Below, one piece after another: positions 1-6,681 of a DNA stretch of 11,973 nt. Numbering within the stretch: position 1 is the stretch's first letter; each line of letters begins with the position of its first letter. Below the pieces are notes generated by a model that was given only the letters and a program-made list of their open reading frames with translations, searched no databases and was not told the DNA's origin. Both the position numbers and the translations under genes were made by a program. Location: contig DWZY01000064.1 in the NCBI GenBank assembly GCA_019117325.1, positions 1 to 11,973 on the forward strand, in the 5' to 3' direction. Source of the DNA: Candidatus Brevibacterium intestinigallinarum (GTDB lineage Bacteria > Actinomycetota > Actinomycetes > Actinomycetales > Brevibacteriaceae).

Positions 1-201
1 ATCCTCGAGGTCAACGGAGAGATCAAGTACGTCGACGGCGAGGTGGGCAGCCGCCGGGCTCGCCAGGAACGGCAGCGCGACTACCGTCTGCGGAACATGG
101 GATACCGCGTCTATCAGCTCACATGGGCCGACCTGTTCTCTCCGGACACGTTCCGCGCGATCCGCCGACTCGTTCACGCGGCGGACCGGATGCACGGATG
201 A
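1..201 (+). CDS. DUF559-like (PD-(D/E)XK endonuclease-fold) protein, 3' part only
   Basis: The window opens inside this gene, and 66 C-terminal residues remain before the TGA at 199-201. The visible part reads LEVNGEIKYVDGE, then an Arg-rich helix with RQERQRDYRLRNMGYRVYQL, then TWADLFSPDTF. This is the usual ending of actinobacterial DUF559 proteins, which have a very-short-patch-repair-like fold and are often annotated as AbiEi-type antitoxin-domain proteins: an acidic-strand E-x-(D/N)-G-x-x-K-Y motif, an (E/Q)-R-x-R-x-x-x-L-R-x-x-G-(Y/W)-x-V helix and strand, and a (T/R)-W-x-D-L tail. The Glu and Lys of the E-V-N-G-E-I-K stretch would correspond to nuclease-fold positions. The N-terminal half is missing, so activity cannot be judged. 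A large palindrome starts 22 bp after the stop. The family is inferred from motif memory, and the actual function of such proteins is poorly known. Confidence 0.6.
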   Translation: MLEVNGEIKYVDGEVGSRRARQERQRDYRLRNMGYRVYQLTWADLFSPDTFRAIRRLVHAADRMHG

Positions 202-223
202 GGCTGCACACCTTCACAACGAA

Positions 224-297
224 CGCGAGGGACGGGCCGCTGGTTCGAGGGACACGGGCGCGAACCCGTCTCCCGAACCAGCGGCCCGTCCCTCGCG
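224..297. repeat. Palindromic element copy 1 (74 bp), probable bidirectional terminator
   Basis: Two perfect 24-bp arms (224-247 and 274-297) enclose a 26-nt loop that can pair further (gggacacggg against cccgtctccc, imperfectly). The element lies between convergent genes, 22 bp after the DUF559-like stop and 30 bp after the antiporter stop, so it is well placed to terminate both. There is no T-tract, as is common in actinobacteria. Elements of the same length and design occur at 5826-5899 and 6600-6673. Copy 1 matches copy 2 at about 62 of 74 positions, and two of the differences are paired compensatory changes. Confidence 0.85.
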
Positions 298-327
298 AAT
301 TCAGCGCGAGCGCACGACGCAGCCTGC

Positions 328-1977
328 TCACTCCCGCGGCGTGGCCCCCGCTCCGGCCCCGCCCTCAGGATCGCCAACCGCGGACGGCCCATCAGCTCCG
401 ACTCCGGCCTCGCTCTCAGCCGCGTCGACCACGCCATCCACCTGTCCCATCGCCCGCTGGTAGTCCTCCCAGTCGTCGCTCTTCGGAGTGATCTTCGAGA
501 CGCCGATCCCGGTGAAGCCCCACAGCAGCGCGAAGAAGACGCCGGAATAGCAGAGGATGGCCCACGGTGCGTACTCGAGGGTGGGGACACCCAGCGCGGA
601 TGCCATGTAGACGCCCGCCAGGGTCCACGGGATGATCGGCTCGACGACCGTCACCGCGTCTTCCATCGTCCGGCCCAGGTTCCGCGCCTCCAGTCGCCTC
701 TTGATGTACTCGGCGCGCAGCAGCCCGCCCAGGATCAGGAACGAGACGGTGGAGGTCCCGGTCGCGCCGATGAGGATGACGCCGCCCACCGTCGTCACGA
801 GGATGAGCTGGCCGTTCGTGCGGACCTTGCTCATGAGGCCGCCCATGACGACGTCCAGCGCGCCGGACACGCTCAGTGCGGCGACGAACCCGAACGCACA
901 CACCACGACCAGCACGATCGTCGTCATCGACTCCATCCCCCCGCGCTCCAGCAGGTTGGGAATCGCCTCGACCGCATCACCGGGGTTCATCCGCGCCCCA
1001 CCCCCGGTGCTGAACATGTCCATCGTGAAGCCGGACATGGAGGCCAGCGCCGTGTCCCGCACGGTGAAACCCTGTCCCAGGATCGCCAGCAGACCCGCGG
1101 TCGCGGCAGACACGAGCATGACGGGCACCGTCGGCATCCGCATGACCGACCCGACCACGATGACGGCCACGGGCACCAGCAGGAGCAGCGCGAAGGGCAT
1201 GTCGAGGCGGAACAGAAGCGTCAGCTGGTCGAGGAAGACATCCATGTCCGCATCCACGCCCGGCGAGCTCGAGCTGAAGCTGAACCCGGCGATCGTGTAC
1301 ACGATGACGCAGACCAAGAACCCCGGTCCCGTCGTCCACAGGAGATGGACGATGTGCTTGTAGAGATTCACGCCGGCGGCCACCGCAGACAGATTCGTGC
1401 TGTCCGACAGCGGCGAGAGCTTGTCCCCGAAGTACGCCCCGGACACGATCGCGCCTGCGACAGCTGGCAGCGGTGCGCCCATGGCCACCGCGACTCCCAT
1501 GAGGGCCGCGCCCACCGTACCCACGGATCCCCAGGATGTTCCGGTGCTCACAGAGAGGATGACGGTCACGAGGAACGCGGTGACGATGATGAACGACGGA
1601 CTGATGGCCTTGATGCCCAGGTACACCAGCAGGGGGATCGTGCCGCTGGCCACCCAGGTCCCGATGACGATGCCCACGCACAGGACGATGAGAATCGCGG
1701 GGAACGCCTTCGAGAACTCCGCGACCCACTGGTCCTGGATCTCCTGCCAGCGGTGACCCAGCGCCATCGCGACGACCGTCGTGTACGCCGCGCAGATCAG
1801 CAGCAGCACCTCGACGCGGATGTCCAGCCAGACGACACCACCCACGATCACGACGAACATGACCACCAGCGGGGAGAGGGCCAGCGCCAGGCCCGGCTCC
1901 CGCACTGCACGCATCCTCGCGTCGCTCTTCTGGTCGCCAGCCGTCACCCGGGGCGTTTCAGCGGACGTCTTCTTCAT
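328..1977 (-). CDS. nhaC: NhaC-family Na+/H+ antiporter (possible Na+-coupled organic-acid antiporter)
   Basis: A 549-residue polytopic membrane protein. A hydrophilic N-terminus (about 1-28) is followed by hydrophobic helices from about residue 30 to 505. The NhaC signature is clear: GTSWGSVGTVG at about 146-156 and GAYFGDKLSPLSDSTNLS at 180-197, which carry conserved polar and acidic residues of the ion path. About 40 residues of Gly/Ala/acidic low-complexity tail follow the last helix. Family members exchange Na+ for H+; MleN of Bacillus subtilis, in the same family, exchanges malate and lactate with coupled ions. The ATG overlaps the TGA of the upstream fucosidase (ATGA), with gaggag just before it inside the fucosidase end, so translation is probably coupled. 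The pairing with a glycosidase is unusual and suggests a substrate or product role rather than general pH homeostasis. The family call is firm; the transported solute is unknown. Confidence 0.88.
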   Translation of the reverse strand: MKKTSAETPRVTAGDQKSDARMRAVREPGLALALSPLVVMFVVIVGGVVWLDIRVEVLLLICAAYTTVVAMALGHRWQEIQDQWVAEFSKAFPAILIVLCVGIVIGTWVASGTIPLLVYLGIKAISPSFIIVTAFLVTVILSVSTGTSWGSVGTVGAALMGVAVAMGAPLPAVAGAIVSGAYFGDKLSPLSDSTNLSAVAAGVNLYKHIVHLLWTTGPGFLVCVIVYTIAGFSFSSSSPGVDADMDVFLDQLTLLFRLDMPFALLLLVPVAVIVVGSVMRMPTVPVMLVSAATAGLLAILGQGFTVRDTALASMSGFTMDMFSTGGGARMNPGDAVEAIPNLLERGGMESMTTIVLVVVCAFGFVAALSVSGALDVVMGGLMSKVRTNGQLILVTTVGGVILIGATGTSTVSFLILGGLLRAEYIKRRLEARNLGRTMEDAVTVVEPIIPWTLAGVYMASALGVPTLEYAPWAILCYSGVFFALLWGFTGIGVSKITPKSDDWEDYQRAMGQVDGVVDAAESEAGVGADGPSAVGDPEGGAGAGATPRE

Positions 1978-3476
1978 CGCTCCTCCTCGACCGGGGTCTG
2001 CGCGGGGGAGGTCCCGCCCGTGGCCCCGTCCTCATCGACCTGCAGTCGAATCACCAACGGCAGCGCGTCATCCGAGGATGAGGTCCACAGCGCAGCCGGA
2101 CGCAGGCGCACGGCCACCTCATCTCCCTCGATGCGCACATCGAGCAGATCCTCGGCGACGTCCCTCTCCGCCCCGAGGAGGTCCCAGCCGCGCACCCGCC
2201 CTGCCGCAGTCGAACCCTCGCCGAGGCCGGTGCTCGTCATGCTCACGGCCACGTCCTCGTGGGGAGACCCTGTCACGATGAGGTACCGGGCACCGGGCTT
2301 CGAGGTCGCGAAGACCTGCGCCGAGGCCGTGCGGACATCCGCCGCCGGTGCGGTCTCGTAGATGGCCTCGCCGTTGACGTCGAGCCACGCCCCGATCTGC
2401 AGCAGTCGCTCCTGCTGCACGGCGGGGATCCGCCCATCCGCCGTCGGGCCGACATTCAGCAGCAGGTTCCCGCCTCCGGCAACGGTCTGGGCCAGCAGGG
2501 TGACGAGCTCGTTCGCACTCGCGTAGTCCTCGACGGATTCCGCCCGGTTGAAGCCGTACGATCCGCCGATCCCGCGGCTCTCCTCCCACGGGTGGACCGT
2601 GCCGAACCCGTCGAGGTCGTGGTACTCCGTGCTGTAGATGTCGCCGTGCGCGCCGGGCATGCCCACGTGGATGCGGTCATTCACGACAACCTCGTCAGCG
2701 TTCGGTGCGTCCGTGTAGAGCCACGAGAGCATGCGCCGCGTGTCCGTGTACTCCTCACTGAAGTCCCACTCCCCGCCGTCCGTGTAGATGACGGCCGGCG
2801 CATACGTCTCGTTGAGCTCGACCCACTGCTGGTGGAGGATCTCGCGCGGGTAGGCCTCTTCGCTCATGCCGTACCTCTGCGCATCGGCCTCCGGAATGAA
2901 GTACCCGCCGTCGACCCGGTGTGAGCGATGCGTCTCCCACTCGGGGATCGAGTAATACAGCCCCATCCGCAGCCCCTCGTCACGCACCGCGTTCGTGAGC
3001 TCGCCCAGGAGGTCGCGCCGAGGCCCGGCCTCCCCCGCATGCCACCCACGCTTGTGCGAGTTCTCCGTGGGCCAGAGGCAGTAACCGTCATGGTGCTTCG
3101 ACGTGAGGACGACGTAGCGCGCTCCGGCGCGCCGGAAGAGGCTGGCCCACGCCTCCGGGTCGAAGAGCTCCGCGCGGAAGTCGGAGACCAGGTCGCGGTA
3201 GTCGCGGTCCGGGAACATCGTCGCGTGGAAGTCCGGGTCGGCGTTGCGGTACGGCCCGTAGACGCTTGCGTAGTACCACTCCGCATACGAGCCGAACTGC
3301 TCGTCGTTGAGTGTCCTCCAGGCCGGCACGGAGAAGACGCCCCAGTGCACGAAGATTCCGAACTTGGCATCGCCGTACCACCGGGGAAGTGGCCGCGAGT
3401 CCAGCTCCTTCCAGTCCTGCACGCGCACTGCATCGAGAGCCTGCTGGTGGGCGGGCGGGGCCGTGTCGTGGTTCAT
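1974..3476 (-). CDS. Alpha-L-fucosidase, GH29, probably cytoplasmic
   Basis: A 500-residue glycoside hydrolase expected to remove terminal alpha-L-fucose from oligosaccharides. GH29 landmarks run in order: WYGDAKFGIFVHWGVFSVPAW (33-53), FDPEAWASLFRRAGARYVVLTSKHHDG (105-131) with the conserved His-His pair at 128-129, GLYYSIPEW (172-180), and YTDGGEW (231-237), where Asp233 is the expected catalytic nucleophile. GGNLLLNVGPTADG (335-348) and GEAIYETAP (369-377) close the barrel. A beta-sandwich-like tail follows. No signal peptide or lipobox is visible, so the enzyme should act inside the cell on imported glycans. I chose the ATG at 3476 because agaggag lies five bases upstream; a longer reading from 3539 adds a basic, family-unlike leader. 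It shares its promoter region with a divergent FadR gene and overlaps the antiporter gene by 4 bp. Confidence 0.93.
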   Translation of the reverse strand: MNHDTAPPAHQQALDAVRVQDWKELDSRPLPRWYGDAKFGIFVHWGVFSVPAWRTLNDEQFGSYAEWYYASVYGPYRNADPDFHATMFPDRDYRDLVSDFRAELFDPEAWASLFRRAGARYVVLTSKHHDGYCLWPTENSHKRGWHAGEAGPRRDLLGELTNAVRDEGLRMGLYYSIPEWETHRSHRVDGGYFIPEADAQRYGMSEEAYPREILHQQWVELNETYAPAVIYTDGGEWDFSEEYTDTRRMLSWLYTDAPNADEVVVNDRIHVGMPGAHGDIYSTEYHDLDGFGTVHPWEESRGIGGSYGFNRAESVEDYASANELVTLLAQTVAGGGNLLLNVGPTADGRIPAVQQERLLQIGAWLDVNGEAIYETAPAADVRTASAQVFATSKPGARYLIVTGSPHEDVAVSMTSTGLGEGSTAAGRVRGWDLLGAERDVAEDLLDVRIEGDEVAVRLRPAALWTSSSDDALPLVIRLQVDEDGATGGTSPAQTPVEEER

Positions 3477-3555
3477 GCGTCTCCTCTGACTGCCGCACGG
3501 GGCGGATGCGGTGGGACTCGGATGCGTACGGCGCGGCACCGCCCCGCAATCATCG

Positions 3556-3570
3556 AGTCATCGGACGTCT
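3556..3570. promoter_or_regulatory. Candidate FadR/GntR operator O1
   Basis: agtcatcggacgtct is an imperfect palindrome of the GT...AC type bound by FadR-subfamily GntR proteins. Read against the reverse complement of O2 (3630-3644), 13 of 15 positions match. It lies just downstream of the proposed fucosidase -10 box, where a bound repressor would block initiation. The site is seen in the sequence; the binding protein is inferred from adjacency. Confidence 0.55.
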
Positions 3571-3574
3571 GTAA

Positions 3575-3601
3575 GGTATATCACGCAATCACCCCCGTCA
3601 A
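3575..3601 (-). promoter_or_regulatory. Possible promoter of the fucosidase-antiporter unit
   Basis: On the minus strand, TTGACG (3601-3596) is followed by TATACC (3580-3575). The 15-bp spacing is shorter than the usual 17, so this is tentative. Transcription would begin near 3568, inside candidate operator O1, which fits repression by the divergent FadR-type regulator. Confidence 0.35.
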
Positions 3602-3629
3602 CGCGCGGCTCTCATCACTCGATCTGCAA

Positions 3630-3644
3630 AGTCATCCGATGACT
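3630..3644. promoter_or_regulatory. Candidate FadR/GntR operator O2
   Basis: agtcatccgatgact is a near-perfect palindrome broken only by its central base; with flanks, aagtcatccgatgactt spans 3629-3645. It carries the GT-N-AC spacing typical of FadR-family sites and lies just upstream of the regulator gene itself, 74 bp (about seven helical turns) from O1. Such a pair could allow cooperative or looped binding and autoregulation. No binding data exist here, so assignment to the adjacent regulator is inference. Confidence 0.65.
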
Positions 3645-3685
3645 TGATCGACCAGTCAAGCCATTCGTATCCGTCGGGATACCCT

Positions 3686-4366
3686 GTGGCCGTGGCTCCC
3701 AGCACCTCCGTGATCGACTACTTCCGCACCGAGATCTCCCTCGGCAGGCTCTCTCCGGGACAGCGCCTGCCCCCGGAGCCGGAACTCTGTGAGAAGCTCG
3801 GCGTCTCGCGCGGCGCACTGCGGGAGTCGCTGCGCGAGCTGCAGGGCTACGGACTGCTCGAAGCACGCCACGGATCCGGCACGTACGTCTCGAGCCTCAA
3901 ACCGGCCGAACTCCTCAAGGGCCTGGCATTCACGGTCGATGTTGTCCCGCTGGAGGGACTGCTCGAACTGCTGGGTGTGCGACGCGCAGTGGAGGCGGAA
4001 GCCGCAGCCAGTGCCGCCGCACGAGCATCGGACGAGGACATCGCGCAGCTCGAGGGCCTGATCGAGCAGATGAGCGCGGCGCAGGACATCGACACGCGGC
4101 AGCAGCTCGACGAGGAGCTGCATGCCCTCATCTGCGATCTCGCCGGCAACGAATCGGCGTCCACGATTGCGTCAGTCATACGCTCCCGCGCCCGCCACTA
4201 CGACCTCATCGACCACGACGACGCGCGGATCGAGGTCGACCTCGGCCACGCCGCCATCGTGCGGGCCATCCGATCGCGCAATGCGATGGCCGCCTGGGCT
4301 GCGATGCACGCACACGTATCAGCCACCGAGGTCTGGCTGCGGAACATCAACCCCGCACCACGCTGA
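3686..4366 (+). CDS. FadR-family (GntR/FCD) transcriptional regulator 1, probable fucosidase-locus regulator
   Basis: A 226-residue regulator. A winged helix-turn-helix occupies about residues 7-70 (SPGQRLPPEPELCEKLGVSR, then RESLRELQGYGLLEARHGSGTYV, the GntR signature). An all-helical FCD ligand-binding domain covers about 90-215. Asp142, His146, His188 and His208 fall at the positions of the usual FCD metal site, so a metal-bound carboxylate or sugar-acid effector is likely. I prefer the GTG at 3686, with gggat six to ten bases upstream. An in-frame TTG at 3644 would start inside operator O2 and lengthen the N-terminus beyond the family norm; GTG at 3692 is also possible. It is divergent from the fucosidase gene and 176 bp upstream of the TAXI lipoprotein gene. 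By position it probably represses the fucosidase unit and itself. The effector is unknown; L-fucose or L-fuconate is a guess from context. Confidence 0.88.
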   Translation: MAVAPSTSVIDYFRTEISLGRLSPGQRLPPEPELCEKLGVSRGALRESLRELQGYGLLEARHGSGTYVSSLKPAELLKGLAFTVDVVPLEGLLELLGVRRAVEAEAAASAAARASDEDIAQLEGLIEQMSAAQDIDTRQQLDEELHALICDLAGNESASTIASVIRSRARHYDLIDHDDARIEVDLGHAAIVRAIRSRNAMAAWAAMHAHVSATEVWLRNINPAPR

Positions 4367-4465
4367 GCGACCACCACGCCCGGACTCCCACCACGACCAC
4401 AACACGATTGATACCGCTCCGCCACCAGTAGGGGTCCATTGGTGCTCTCAGCTCAAACAGTCGGC

Positions 4466-4471
4466 TAGAGT
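4466..4471 (+). promoter_or_regulatory. Possible -10 box for the TAXI lipoprotein gene
   Basis: TAGAGT fits the actinobacterial TANNNT -10 pattern, and initiation near 4478 would give a leader of about 65 nt. A TTGGTG at 4439-4444 is the only -35-like hexamer nearby, but its 21-bp spacing is too long. The box indicates that this gene may be transcribed independently of the upstream FadR gene. Confidence 0.3.
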
Positions 4472-4491
4472 ATGTCCCTGTTCACACATCC

Positions 4492-4514
4492 ACACGTCGG
4501 ATCGTGTGCACACG
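4492..4514. promoter_or_regulatory. Candidate operator in the TAXI gene leader
   Basis: Two overlapping dyads occur here: acacg-N6-cgtgt (4492-4507) and the perfect 12-bp palindrome CGTGTGCACACG (4503-4514). The motif cacacgtc is also repeated at 4491 and 4509. The position, between the possible -10 box and the start codon, suits a repressor site. The spacer tcggat also appears in the O1/O2 palindromes, but the arms differ, so the same regulator is not assured. Confidence 0.4.
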
Positions 4515-4542
4515 TCTGACCGTCACAGTCGACAGGAGCCCC

Positions 4543-5817
4543 GTGCCCCGCGCAGCCCGCCGCCAGAACCACCCCGTCCGCACAGACCTGCACACCCCCG
4601 CGGGCCCGCAGGCGCAGGACGCCACTCCCCACAGTGCACGCACCCGCCGCGGGCGCACGCTCCGCGCACGCACGGCAGCCGCCATCGCAGCCACCGTCTC
4701 CGGGGCGCTCGTCCTCTCCGGCTGCACCGCCACGAACAGCGTCGTGGGCGGACTGCCCGACCCCCTCGTCCTCACCACCTACGGCACGTCGACCGGGTCG
4801 TACGCGGATCTCGCTGCCGTCGCCGACCGCGTCTCCGTCGACACGGGCGCCCGCGTGCGCATCATCACCTCCGACACCTCGGTGGGGCGCCTGGCCGCCC
4901 TGCGATCCGGGGCCGCGCAGGTGGGCCGCCTGGGCGACGAGTACATCTTCGGTTTCGAGGGCGTCAACGAGTTCGCCAACCAGGACTGGGGCCCGCAGGA
5001 CATCCGCGTCGCCTGGGTGCCCCTGTCCCCGCACGGCGTCATGACCCGGACGGCGGACGGCCTCGACGAGATGTCCGATCTCCGTGGCAAGCGGATCCCC
5101 CACTACACCGCGAACCCGTCGGCGAACGCGAAGGTCCAGGCTCTGCTGGCCTACGGCGGGCTCACCCCTGACGACGTCCAGTGGGTCAACATCGGCTACG
5201 GCGAGCAGGCGGACGCACTCCAGCAGGGCCAGGTCGACATGATCTACGGCGCCGTCTACGGCGGCTCGTTCTTCGAGCTCGCCTCCCAGGTGAGCGTCCA
5301 GTGGGTGGATCTGGACCCGGATGACGCCGAGGCCGTCGACCGTCTGCAGACCGTCGTCCCCGCTGCTCAGGTCGGCAGCTTCGACCGGGCGCCCGCCCAG
5401 GAGGAGGGCGACTCCGACCACGGGATCGTCTACAGCGTCGCGATCGCCGCGTATGACGAGATCGAGGACGCGACCATCTACAACCTCATCGACTCCATGG
5501 TCGACACGTACCCCGAGTACAAGGATTCGACCATCAGCCTCCCCCGGTGGGATCCGGAGGAGGTCGTCGTCGAACCGCTGGAGACGCCGTTCCACGACGG
5601 CACGGTCCAGTGGCTCAAGGACCACGACCGGTGGAGCGACGAGGCGCAGGAGAAGCAGGACGAGCTCACGGAGCGCGGAGAGCGCCTCCACGAGGAGTGG
5701 GGCCGGTTCATGGAGACGGAGCCCGACGACGAGGACACCTACCGCCTGTGGCTCGAGTGGAAGCGCGACAACGGCCTGGCGAAGGAGTCCGAGGAGATCA
5801 CGAGCGGCTTCTTCTGA
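4543..5817 (+). CDS. TAXI-family TRAP transporter solute-binding lipoprotein, orphan
   Basis: A 424-residue exported binding protein. A long basic N-region (1-45) leads into AAAIAATVSGALVLSGC; Cys61 is the lipobox cysteine, so the mature protein should be tethered outside the membrane. The mature part resembles TAXI receptors: TYGTSTGSYADLAAVADRV, GRLAALRSGAAQVG, the LRGKRIPHYT strand, GLTPDDVQWV, ADALQQGQVDMIYGA, and PFHDG at 349-353, the family's usual C-terminal motif. A further 65 or so highly charged residues (SDEAQEKQDELTERGERLHEEW and onward) extend beyond a typical TAXI protein and look helical. The start is GTG with caggag four bases upstream; an ATG at 4504 lacks a ribosome site. 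TAXI proteins normally work with a fused DctQM permease, but none is present in the window. The ligand is unknown. Confidence 0.85.
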   Translation: MPRAARRQNHPVRTDLHTPAGPQAQDATPHSARTRRGRTLRARTAAAIAATVSGALVLSGCTATNSVVGGLPDPLVLTTYGTSTGSYADLAAVADRVSVDTGARVRIITSDTSVGRLAALRSGAAQVGRLGDEYIFGFEGVNEFANQDWGPQDIRVAWVPLSPHGVMTRTADGLDEMSDLRGKRIPHYTANPSANAKVQALLAYGGLTPDDVQWVNIGYGEQADALQQGQVDMIYGAVYGGSFFELASQVSVQWVDLDPDDAEAVDRLQTVVPAAQVGSFDRAPAQEEGDSDHGIVYSVAIAAYDEIEDATIYNLIDSMVDTYPEYKDSTISLPRWDPEEVVVEPLETPFHDGTVQWLKDHDRWSDEAQEKQDELTERGERLHEEWGRFMETEPDDEDTYRLWLEWKRDNGLAKESEEITSGFF

Positions 5818-5825
5818 TCCCTCCT

Positions 5826-5899
5826 CGCGACGGACGGGCTGCTGGCCCGACGGACACCCGCGCGCACCCGTCCCTCGAACCAGCAGCCCGTCCGTCGCG
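5826..5899. repeat. Palindromic element copy 2 (74 bp), probable bidirectional terminator
   Basis: Perfect 20-bp arms (5826-5845 and 5880-5899) surround a partly self-complementary loop. It begins 8 bp after the TAXI gene stop and ends 59 bp before the stop of the convergent GNAT gene. Relative to copy 1, G-C at stem position 6 becomes C-G, and C-G at position 15 becomes T-A, each with its partner changed to match. With copy 3 it agrees at 68 of 74 positions, and 12 further bases after it (5900-5911) are identical. Confidence 0.85.
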
Positions 5900-5918
5900 G
5901 AAGGACTGTCCACCGATC

Positions 5919-5958
5919 CCGTTCGGATCCACCCGGCCCTCCGTTCGGATCCACCCGG
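5919..5958. repeat. Two tandem copies of an 18-bp sequence
   Basis: ccgttcggatccacccgg occurs exactly at 5919-5936 and 5941-5958, with a 22-bp period. The second copy abuts the stop codon of the GNAT gene. No function is evident; a slippage or duplication scar is the simplest reading. Confidence 0.9.
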
Positions 5959-6585
5959 TCACCCGACCTCGGGGGGCAGGACCATGCGAGCCATCGTGAC
6001 TCCCGAGTCCCCCACGACTCCCTCGTGGACGGTGCGGAACCCGGCGCGCTCGTAGAGCGTCCGATTGCGCGGGTTCGTCGACTCGAGCCACGCACCGTCC
6101 GCGCCGTGCTCTGCGATTCCTGCCGCGACCAGCCGCGCCCCGATCCCTCTCCCCCGCAGCCCGCCGGAGACCGCGAGGTCATGGAGATACGGCGTGCGCG
6201 GCACAGGTTCGGCACCTCGCGCACTGCGCAGGCCGTGGCCCAGCAGCCCGGCCCTCTCCCCCAGCAGTATCCGCGCGACGCCCGCACCGGTGGGCAGCAG
6301 CGCCGGCCCGCCTGCACCCGCGACGGGCACTGATCCGGGCACGCCCCACAGCCCGACTCCCACGACAGTCTCACCCTGCAGCGCGACGTGGCCCGTCTGC
6401 GCCACCGCATATGCGTCGACGGTGGGGCCGTAGAACATCGCGATCGCATCGAGCCGTTCGTCGACCGCCCACCGCGCGGGAGGGAACAGCCACTCGAGGA
6501 GCGGATCGTCGGCGAACGCACGTGCGATGACGGTGCGTGAAGCGGCGGCATGAGCGGGCTCGATCTGCGCGATCCGGATCTCCAT
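5959..6585 (-). CDS. GNAT-family N-acetyltransferase
   Basis: A 208-residue acetyltransferase of the GNAT fold, which transfers an acetyl group from acetyl-CoA to an amine. The N-terminal half has the IARAFADDPLLEWLFP stretch seen in many actinobacterial members. Motif A follows at 134-153: LHDLAVSGGLRGRGIGARLV, with the R-x-x-G-x-G pyrophosphate loop at 144-149. Motif B is NRTLYERAGF (174-183). The acceptor substrate cannot be deduced. No Shine-Dalgarno is seen; instead TAGGGT stands six bases before the ATG, so the mRNA may be leaderless. The gene is bracketed by two direct copies of the 74-bp palindrome and is unrelated to the sugar genes around it, so it may be a passenger cassette. Confidence 0.85.
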   Translation of the reverse strand: MEIRIAQIEPAHAAASRTVIARAFADDPLLEWLFPPARWAVDERLDAIAMFYGPTVDAYAVAQTGHVALQGETVVGVGLWGVPGSVPVAGAGGPALLPTGAGVARILLGERAGLLGHGLRSARGAEPVPRTPYLHDLAVSGGLRGRGIGARLVAAGIAEHGADGAWLESTNPRNRTLYERAGFRTVHEGVVGDSGVTMARMVLPPEVG

Positions 6586-6591
6586 GTCCGC

Positions 6592-6597
6592 ACCCTA
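6592..6597 (-). promoter_or_regulatory. Probable -10 box for leaderless GNAT mRNA
   Basis: On the minus strand, TAGGGT is followed by gcggac and then the ATG at 6585. A TANNNT box 6-7 bases before the start codon is the usual layout of actinobacterial leaderless genes. There is no clear -35; that region falls inside palindrome copy 3. Confidence 0.5.
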
Positions 6598-6599
6598 CC

Positions 6600-6673
6600 C
6601 ACGACGGACGGGTAACTGGTCCGACGGACACCCGCGCGCACCTGTCCCTCGAACCAGCAGCCCGTCCGTCGCG
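6600..6673. repeat. Palindromic element copy 3 (74 bp), left arm degraded
   Basis: The sequence aligns end to end with copy 2, in the same orientation (68/74), and 12 bases beyond it are also shared. The right arm is identical to copy 2. The left arm has changed at stem positions 2 and 14-16 (ctg to taa), so the stem is interrupted. Unlike copies 1 and 2 it lies between divergent genes, where a terminator has no obvious job. This supports a repeated extragenic element rather than a plain terminator. Confidence 0.85.
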
Positions 6674-6681
6674 GAAGGACT

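Noticed and set aside
3477..3539. Upstream extension of the fucosidase starting at 3539
   Set aside because: The 21 extra residues are basic and unlike GH29 N-termini or a signal peptide, and the ATG at 3476 has a well-placed agaggag.
3644..3685. TTG start for FadR-type regulator 1
   Set aside because: It lies inside the O2 palindrome, has no ribosome site and would give an N-terminus longer than usual for the family; GTG at 3686 fits better.
4465..5913. Long open frame on the minus strand opposite the TAXI lipoprotein gene
   Set aside because: It lacks recognisable domains and is rich in Val/Arg/Gly-Asp runs typical of antisense frames in GC-rich DNA. The plus strand has a lipobox, a ribosome site and TAXI motifs.
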